Below are positions 57,160 through 64,000 of a DNA stretch of 64,000 nt, piece after piece. The stretch covers positions 7,990,075 to 8,054,074 of the forward strand of contig ML679968.1 of NCBI GenBank assembly GCA_007922225.1, given 5' to 3'. Each line of letters opens with the position of its first letter. The first letter of the stretch is position 1. Below the pieces are notes generated by a model. It searched no databases. It saw nothing but the letters and a program-made list of their open reading frames with translations, and was not told the origin of the DNA. A program made the translations under genes and the position numbers. Source of the DNA: Emydura subglobosa. Its lineage: Eukaryota > Chordata > Testudines > Chelidae.

Positions 57160-58590
57160 TTTCTATTTAGTGTCTCTCCCTTTATCACTGTTTTATTCAT
57201 AGACAGATGGTCTCCACAAGAGATCTTTCCAAAAAGAGAAAGAATATGCAGACTTTTATCTCCAGACCTAGTGGTTCTCCAAAGCCACTCTCCATTCTGC
57301 CTCCACTCCAGTAGATGTCAATGGTAAAAGTGCTTCATGGTCAGGCCCTTTAGGTATACATGAGGACCTTCCTAAGTGCCATATTCCCTAATGTGTCTTC
57401 CAGTCCCATTATACAGTTCCCCTCATCCTCTCATTTTCTCCTCCTAAAAACCAACCAGCTAGAAATTTGCTTCAGCCCTCCCACCACCAGCAGCCATAAA
57501 CCGAACACTGCTGAGAGGGAGATGAATGGCGGGTGGGATTTATAAGCTGTGGTTGTTCAAATCACCTTGTTATACTCACCATCTCAGTCCTGGATCTAGT
57601 TCCACATGCTGCCAAATTGTCCTCCAGCACTAGCTCTGCTCCTACACCAGGCTTTCAAACTAGCAAAGCCAATCACAGCACTGCAATTTTCATTGCTGGA
57701 GATACCAAATAGAAGGAACAAAGGAACTGTGAGCTTTGCATTAACAGCAACAAAACCTATTTGTGTTTAGATTTTAATTGGTAGTATCTGAAGTCTAACT
57801 GGCATTTGATGAGTTTAGATATAAATCATCAATGGATAAATGAAAAGTGCTTACTATCTAATGTCAAAAATTTTAAAACTGGGTGCTTGAAGTGCTTTGA
57901 TGTGCTTGACATTTTTGAAAATCAAGCTTCTTATTTAGGTGCCGATCCATGGGCTTAGGAAACTAATTCTAGGCGTCTTCTTTAAAAAAAATCTTGGCCT
58001 AAAACTGTTCTCCAGATTTGCAGGAAGCTGTTTGCCAGCATTGATTTACTTCATCATTTTGAAATGACTTTCAGTTTGAAGCATGTTGATATACTGTCCC
58101 GTTAGAACACACATCACTTAACAATAGCTGGAAAATCATGTGGAACTTTAAATCAAACCAGTCAGTTTGGAACTGTCAGAAACTGATCAGGGTGGGTTGC
58201 AAGTACGTGTGTTTAGGGAAGATATAAACTGTTAGAAAAGATTTTATTTGTATCATTTTTTTAAAAATTGTTTAACTCTTATTTTATTATCGTTTCCTAA
58301 ACCGGGAGCCTAAACAGTCTGGCATAATCCAACATGCAAAAGAAAGGTCTGACAGCTAAAAAAGGGAGGGACAAGTCCAAACAATGATAAGATCTTGATC
58401 TGAACTTTCCAATCATCAGAGGAGGTTGAATCCAGGAGGTTGTTCAGTCTAGCAGGTCCTGTTGGCAACTGTCACGATTTTATAGTGAGTTTTGTGACAC
58501 TTTGTACTTTTCTTAAAAGCTGCAGCTCTTAAATAGAAGCAAAATTGGACGCATTATTTGTATAAAGGGATATCACCATAGATCATAAAC
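57160..58590. other. No gene; one repeat fragment
   Basis: 57885-57990 has wording like the foldback at 6.5-7.0 kb ('atttaggtgccgatcc', 'atttttgaaaatcaag'). Nothing else was identified. Confidence 0.45.
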
Positions 58591-58595
58591 ATATT

Positions 58596-58866
58596 AGGGC
58601 ATGTCTACACATAGCAACAATGCACATCACAGGGGTGTAATTTCTAAAGTACACTAACGTGTACTATGTTATCAGTCTAGACATGCTGGTCATACTAGAA
58701 GGTCCCTAGTGCACTTTAATGTAGTGCTCTTTATGTTCATGTCCCCTAAGGACCTTTTACTGTACATCATTCGTGTCTACATGGACCAATTAGTACACAA
58801 TACCTACGTTCACTTTAGAAATCACACCCCTGTAATATGCATTGCTGCTCCGTGTAAGCAATCCAT
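58596..58866. mobile_element. Foldback MITE, family A copy 2
   Basis: Left 'caggggtgtaatttctaaag' and right 'ctttagaaatcacacccctg' are near-perfect inverted arms. The outer end 'agggcatgtctacac' matches the TIR of the copy at 18904-19160, and 'ctttaatgtagtg' is shared internally. Confidence 0.7.
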
Positions 58867-58869
58867 AGG

Positions 58870-60228
58870 TAACAGCAAGCCTGAATTTTCAGAAGTGACC
58901 ATTCATTTTGGATGCCTCTGTTTTGTTAGCCAACAAGACAGATCTTACAGAGCTCTGATTTTCTGCAATCCCTGAGTGCAGTACCCTACAACTGAGGTTC
59001 CCAAAAATCACTAGTAAACTTTTTTTAACTGACACCAACAGCACCCAAAACTTCCATTGCTTGTTGCTTCTCCCTCGCAGGAGCATTGCCTCAGGAAGGG
59101 AGAACACAAAGTTAAGTTACACAAAGTTATAACTACAAAATAGAGTTCAAGATATTCTCTGAAACTATTCACACTCACTACACTCTTCCATAAATCATTG
59201 TTGTCACTGAATAAAATGAAATAGAAATTTAGAATTAAAAAAAAAAGGCAGGTTACTTAATAGCTCATGGTAGAAAAATAAATTTCAGAGGTCAAAAAAT
59301 GGAGAGCGGCTGAGAACCAAGAACTGCCTGTGAAACTTTCCAGTAACATTGAAAAAGTGGCTTAAAATAATAAAGCTTATTTTAGAAGTCCTGAGTGGTG
59401 TGATGCCTCATCTGTAGCATATAACGAAGAAAAAGTAGCATATAAAAAAGGAAGTGGAACTGCTGTTAAAAATAACACAGAAAGTCCTTCTCTGAAAGTT
59501 CCTGGAATAAGAGCATTTATTATATTGTGTGGTAGTTGGATAAGTCAATTTGTGGTCTTTTTTTATGAGCTGTATTGTCTTTGAAGGTTACACAATCTGG
59601 TTGGAGAACACTGTTGTCTTGTTCCTTTTGGAAGAAGGGGAGATGAAATGCTAGCTGTACTCTTCACTGTAACTATAAAGAGCGAATGTAGCTCGGTGTT
59701 TCTGTTGAATGCCATTTTTTTTTGGTAACTCTTTATCTGATTTTTAGCATTCTGTGGAGGTATAAATAAATCATTCTTCTACAATCCAGTACAAAATTTA
59801 CTTTTCTGCTTGTATTTTCTTTTGACCTAAGCATGTGTGAGTTAATTTAATGCTCATGAGGGACTGATAGCACTGGCTAGAAACAGTATTGTGCAAACTC
59901 CTGCCACACAGTTCCGATGATTCACATCATGAATTTTCACCTATGATTCACCTATGAATTTTCACATTCTTGTGATTGCAGTTCTGTGCCTCCCTAGAGC
60001 AAAAATGGTCTATGAGGAATCTTGCCATTTTTTCCTCTGTAGTTTTCTCAGCTCAGAAAAAGGAAAATTCAAACTGTGGGGAAATTCTTAGTAGCTACAT
60101 GTCTTTTAGAGTTTAATTCTGTAGTTAATTATTATTGACCTTTATATTATGATAACATTTAGGGACCCCTCTCCCAACCAAGTTTGGGAATCCATTATGT
60201 TTGACACTGTACAACCACAGAATAAATT
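58870..60228. other. No gene; tiny tandem repeat
   Basis: 59929-59965 has 'catgaattttcacctatg' followed by 'attcacctatgaattttcac'. Otherwise AT-rich and unassigned. Confidence 0.5.
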
Positions 60229-60479
60229 TACGTGTACACTGCAAACTGGCATATGATTGCAACATGTGGTAAGCATACCCAAGCTAACTTTAATCTGGCT
60301 AGATCAGGTACCAGTGGCAGGGAAGCACAGATTTCAGCCTGGGCTAGCCAGTCAAGTATGTACTCAGGGTCCTGGTTGGGTTTGTGCAACCCATGCTGAA
60401 GCTGTTGATGCTTCAGCTTCCTTGATATTGATGACTGAGCCAGCTAAATTAAAGCTAGCTTGGGTATGTCTACACATGT
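60229..60479. repeat. Foldback MITE, family D
   Basis: 'catacccaagctaacttt' (from 60274) mirrors 'aaagctagcttgggtatg' (to 60468), with outer 'gtgtacactgc' and 'gtctacacatg'. Next to it, 60480-60560 contains text of a second, related MITE. Confidence 0.55.
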
Positions 60480-62021
60480 GGCTTTGTCTAAACTTGTGGT
60501 GGCATATGTACGGTACATGTAGCTACACCGTGAAAGATAGGTTATAGCTATATGCAGCAGTGAAAGGCTCTGGTAGTTGGGAGGCAGCAAGAAAAGGTTC
60601 CAGTGGGGGGGGGAGGGGAGGGTCTGTAAGGTTCTGAAACTGCTGGTCATTATGATATATGTGGTTATGAATCCATGTAGCTGTGCATATGGAATAGTAT
60701 GTTCATGGCTAGTATGACCATTTCAAGTACACCTCACAGCACAGAGGGGCTCCTCTCAGACCAGTTGTTTACATGAAACTAACTTCAAGTACCCATCCAT
60801 TGTCCAGCCAGGAAAAGAACCATGAGAGTTAATGGGGGGGAGGGGGAAATCTGAAACAAATGGAAACTAAAAATAAAACCGTAGGCTATGGCTACACTAC
60901 AGAATTTAGAACAGTGCAGCTACAGTGATGCTACTGCAGACATTCTAAGCAACAGAAGAGAGCTCTCCCATTGACTTAATTACTCCAGCCCCCATGTGTG
61001 GCGGTAGCTCCCGCCTTCATAGCACTGTTTACACCGGCACTTAGGAAACCCAAGGTTATAGGGCAGGCTGTGACAGAAATCCTCACTTTAAAGAATAACA
61101 TGAGTGAATTTAGTACACTTGAAAGCTATAATAAGCATATACTGCTGCTATCCAGTGAGTGGATAAACACGGCATGTTGGTCTTTAGGCCTGACAATCAG
61201 GCATCTTTCCCAACACTAAATTCACTAAAGAAGGGCAAAGTGAATGATTATGCATTTACTATACATGCTTAATTTTACCACTGCCAATTATAGCAGATAA
61301 CACTCCAGTACATATTACCTTTAAAGGAAACTTGCAAAGAATAAAGATGTTAAACTCCAGCAATGTTAAAAGTAAAGAGCAGCCATGCTCCAAATTATTC
61401 TGGTCAGAGCATTTGACCTTAAGAGTATAATGAGAATTTGAGTGACAGGTTGGACTCAGTAATCTGGGTATTCACCCTAATCCTGAAACCCTTTAGAACT
61501 TCATGTGAATTCCTCTTCCTGCTGCAGGACTTTTTAAATCCTCCTGCTGAATGTTCAAAATACTCCAATTGCCTTAAAGATAAGTATAGCCTCAAGGGGC
61601 CTGTAATAAGATTGGAGCAAATTAAAAGGTTAAATTGCAGTCTTGTTGAGAAATTTAAACTCACATTTGCAATTTGCAACCCTCCATCTAATCTTTGTGG
61701 CAGAGATTAAAATAATCTATGGATTTTTACGAAGAATCAATAATCCTAAAAAAAATTTGATTTCACTTCTGGAAGATGCTGATAGGATACAGAATGATAC
61801 TTCAGCTCAACTCAGAAGAATGAAAAATGCCAAAAGTTAAAAAAACTGTAGCCATGTGCACTATTCTATAACATCCAAAGAGATTTATGGATTTCTGTCA
61901 GTAAGAAAGCAATACTCAGAATTTAGGTATTAGAGATGAGGTTAAAATGGAAATAACTGCACAGAAGTACCATAAAAATGGAAGCCAAGAATCAAGAACC
62001 CCATATGTAATAGAATTCTCA
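60480..62021. other. Partial MITE text; no gene
   Basis: 60885-61050 starts 'ggctatggctacactac' and ends 'tttacaccggcactt', a probable decayed MITE. A G-rich run lies at 60605-60621. The overlapping plus-strand frames at 61.44-61.84 kb have no recognised domain. Confidence 0.45.
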
Positions 62022-62130
62022 GAGTGCTAGGTGGCCAAGTGGGTAGCACACCCAGCATCTAGCCTCACTTCCCAGTATGAAGGCCTTTGAGTCCAATTCC
62101 TCACCTGTGTATGGGCTCAGCTTCACACTG
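62022..62130 (+). repeat. tRNA-derived SINE-like sequence
   Basis: 'tggccaagtggg' (62032-62043) fits a pol III A box and 'gagtccaattcc' (62089-62100) a degenerate B box. The spacing is somewhat longer than in a tRNA. No SINE tail was recognised. Confidence 0.5.
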
Positions 62131-62141
62131 GGTTTTCAATG

Positions 62142-62635
62142 TCCTTGCCCTCTTATTACCAGAGTGTGAGTGGGGTCGGAATGAGGTTTATGCTGCTCCT
62201 GCTGCAGAGGCAGTTGGTAGGAGAGACTGGGCCCTCCCATTTCATCGGGCTCTGACCCCTTAGGAAAGCCAATCACTGTCTGGCACCCAGGAGTGCCCCT
62301 GAAGTTACCTCCTCTGGGAAACTTCCAACCACGCATCTCTTATCATGGCTCCAAGTCCAATATAAAAGAACAAATGAAAAAGAACAGACAACTCAACTTT
62401 CAGCCCCAGCTGGGCTCAGCATGCAATTCTAGTCTTCACAAGGCTTCTTCAGCACCCTCATTCAGGAATCCTCAGGGTATGTCTGTCTTCCTCCCTAGCC
62501 TCTCCCTTTTAAGCTTCCTCTCCAGTTGGAACATGCTCTGCAGGTCTGGCAGGGCAGGGCTAGATGGGCCCAGGATTGTCTCTAACCCCTTCAGGCCCAG
62601 GATGGGGTCTGTACTACCCATCATACCATACTGAA
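62142..62635 (-). repeat. Possible Gypsy-like LTR
   Basis: On the minus strand it opens 'tgggtagtacagacccc' and has a TATA-like 'gcttaaaaggga' about 120 bases in, with GC-rich LTR-like text. I found no matching target-site duplication or clean 3' end, so the call is tentative. Confidence 0.35.
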
Positions 62636-62639
62636 GAAA

Positions 62640-63113
62640 ATACAGGGCAGGTATTCAATACCTAGAAATGACAGCAAACTAGCAGGCAGGGGTGATCCCA
62701 GAAATGTTTTTCATGGTAGACCCATTCACAGCTTAACTTAGTACGGTGCCACTCTTTGTCAGAAGACTAGGAACAAAGAACATAGACCATTCTTACAAGA
62801 TGGGAGACCCTCGCCTAGGAAGCAGTGACTTTAAAGTGATGCTTGGATATATACACAGGGGAATCTCGAGTAGGAGTAAAGAGGTTCTTTTATCTTTGCA
62901 TTTGTCAATGGTGTGACTGTTGCTGGAATACTGTGACCAATATATGCTGACTATACACATAGAATCATGTTAATATGAATCATTCTCACTATCTATTATA
63001 GCAGTTAGCATATGTGAACATGATTATAATAAAGATGTAGGCCAATTTAGGCTAAGTACACATAACATCTTGCATTTACTGAAGTAAGGTTAGATTTAAA
63101 TAAATAGGAAAAC
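62640..63113. other. No recognisable gene or element
   Basis: AT-rich; nothing identified. Confidence 0.5.
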
Positions 63114-63585
63114 TGTCAGGAATCAGGATCAGGACATATCAGATCAGTTACTCTGACAGACCAGGACTGGACTGTCTCAAAGGAAAAGGACAAGCTATAC
63201 GAGTGTTCTATCCTGGTACAAACCTAAAAGGAGCCTTTGCACTCCTAGGTACCTGGAACGCACGTGTTCGGACCAAAGAGATAAAAGATACACCATGGTA
63301 CCAGAAAAACAAGGTAAAAAACTGATTAGTGAAATCTAGTTTCAGATAACTTACACTGTACTTTTTACTTGTAAACAGGAAAGGTATAAAAAGATGGCTC
63401 GAGGGGTGTAAGTAACTGTGGGAGCATACCTTCTGCATAAGGTGAATGTAACGATGCAGCACGCCACAGCTTCTCAGAAACTATCATAAAAAACATTTTC
63501 CCTGTACTACATTATTATTGGCTTATGGCAATAAATCTGACTGACAGTGGTTATTTGGTCTCTCAAGTATATTTCATAACAAACA
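63114..63585 (+). repeat. Possible ERV LTR, plus strand
   Basis: 'ggtataaaaag' (63383-63393) is a strong TATA box and AATAAA follows at 63530-63535, giving a possible R region of about 120 bases. A TG start ('tgtcaggaatcagg', 63114) and a CA end near 63580 are possible, but the flanking bases do not form a clear duplication. Confidence 0.4.
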
Positions 63586-63628
63586 AAAGTGTGGTCAAGC
63601 AATTGACTATACAATATATCAACAACTG

Positions 63629-64000
63629 TGTCCAGTTCCAGTGTCCACAATTCAAGAAGGATGATGATAAATTGGAGAGAGTTCAGAGAACAGCCACGAG
63701 AATGATTAAAGGATTAGAAAACATGCCTTACAGTGATAGACTGAAGCAGCTTAATCTATTTAGCTTCACAAAGAGAAGGTTAAGGGGTAACTAGATCTCA
63801 GTCTAAGTATCTACATGAGGAACAAATATTTAATAATGGTCTCTTCAATCTAGCAGACAAAATTATAACATCCAGTGGCTAGAAGTTGAACCTAGACAGA
63901 TTCAGACTGAAAATAAGGTGCACATTTTTAACAGTCAGAATAATTAACCCTTGCAACAATTTACCAAGGGTTGTGATGGATTTTCATCATTGGCAATTTT
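63629..64000 (+). mobile_element. CR1 LINE fragment, cut by the window end
   Basis: 'ctgtgtccagttccagtg' leads into a readable ORF2 C-terminus: 'KLERVQRTATRMIKGLENMP', then 'RLKQLNLFSFTKRRLRGN' and a stop near 63792. Further text ('gctagaagttgaacctagac', 'agactgaaaataaggtg') continues the CR1 C-terminal coding region and runs past the window. It is one of two plus-strand CR1 pieces here. Confidence 0.8.

Noticed and set aside
1..64000. CRISPR array, bacterial operon or phage system
   Set aside because: The window is vertebrate retroelement-rich DNA, with no regularly spaced repeats and no prokaryotic gene organisation.

Overview
The window is vertebrate nuclear DNA, most likely from a non-avian reptile, with turtle as the best guess (inference). 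It is AT-rich, and no exon of a host gene could be recognised. Everything identifiable is transposable-element sequence: a nearly complete CR1 LINE and several CR1 fragments, Ty3/Gypsy LTRs and one internally deleted Gypsy element, a class II-like endogenous retroviral solo LTR, MIR-type SINEs, tRNA-like SINEs, and many hAT-like or foldback MITEs. CR1 with an SGNH-esterase ORF1, Gypsy, palindromic MITEs and MIR together point away from birds and mammals. The window could be intergenic or lie inside a large intron.

Layout. 0-13 kb: a palindromic tRNA-like SINE (1.83 kb), an ERV solo LTR with a perfect 6-bp target-site duplication (4.81-5.25 kb), a ~230 bp foldback (6.58-6.80 kb), short palindromes and an unclassified repeat (12.0-12.6 kb). 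13-26 kb: a Gypsy solo LTR with a perfect 4-bp duplication (13.41-13.98 kb), a CR1 3' fragment, MITEs at 18.9, 22.1 and 24.0 kb, and MIR copies at 21.5 and 26.1 kb. 26.8-33.5 kb: a nearly full-length minus-strand CR1 (3' UTR, reverse transcriptase, endonuclease, ORF1 esterase, 5' UTR). It is split by a younger minus-strand Gypsy element that carries a 566 bp 5' LTR, a tRNA-Leu-like primer-binding site, a fused RT-RNase H frame, a polypurine tract and the first bases of a 3' LTR. The rest of that LTR is lost in a 400-N gap. 33.5-43.8 kb: mostly unannotatable AT-rich DNA. 43.9-46.4 kb: a second minus-strand CR1 with ORF1 fused directly to reverse transcriptase. 47.5-48.1 kb: a GC-rich hAT-like element. 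50.9-52.1 kb: a 5'-truncated CR1. 53.8-56.2 kb: a hAT MITE with a perfect 8-bp duplication, a SINE, a foldback MITE and a second Gypsy solo LTR. 57-64 kb: SINE and MITE copies, candidate LTRs, and a plus-strand CR1 fragment running off the window.

No gene set acts together here. The proteins recognised are retrotransposon enzymes, mostly broken by frameshifts, deletions or active-site changes. The point most worth following up is the Gypsy element: its RNase H frame runs directly into the polypurine tract and 3' LTR with no integrase after it. That fits either a Gmr1-like gene order (integrase before reverse transcriptase) or a secondary deletion. I found no evidence of a novel cellular system.
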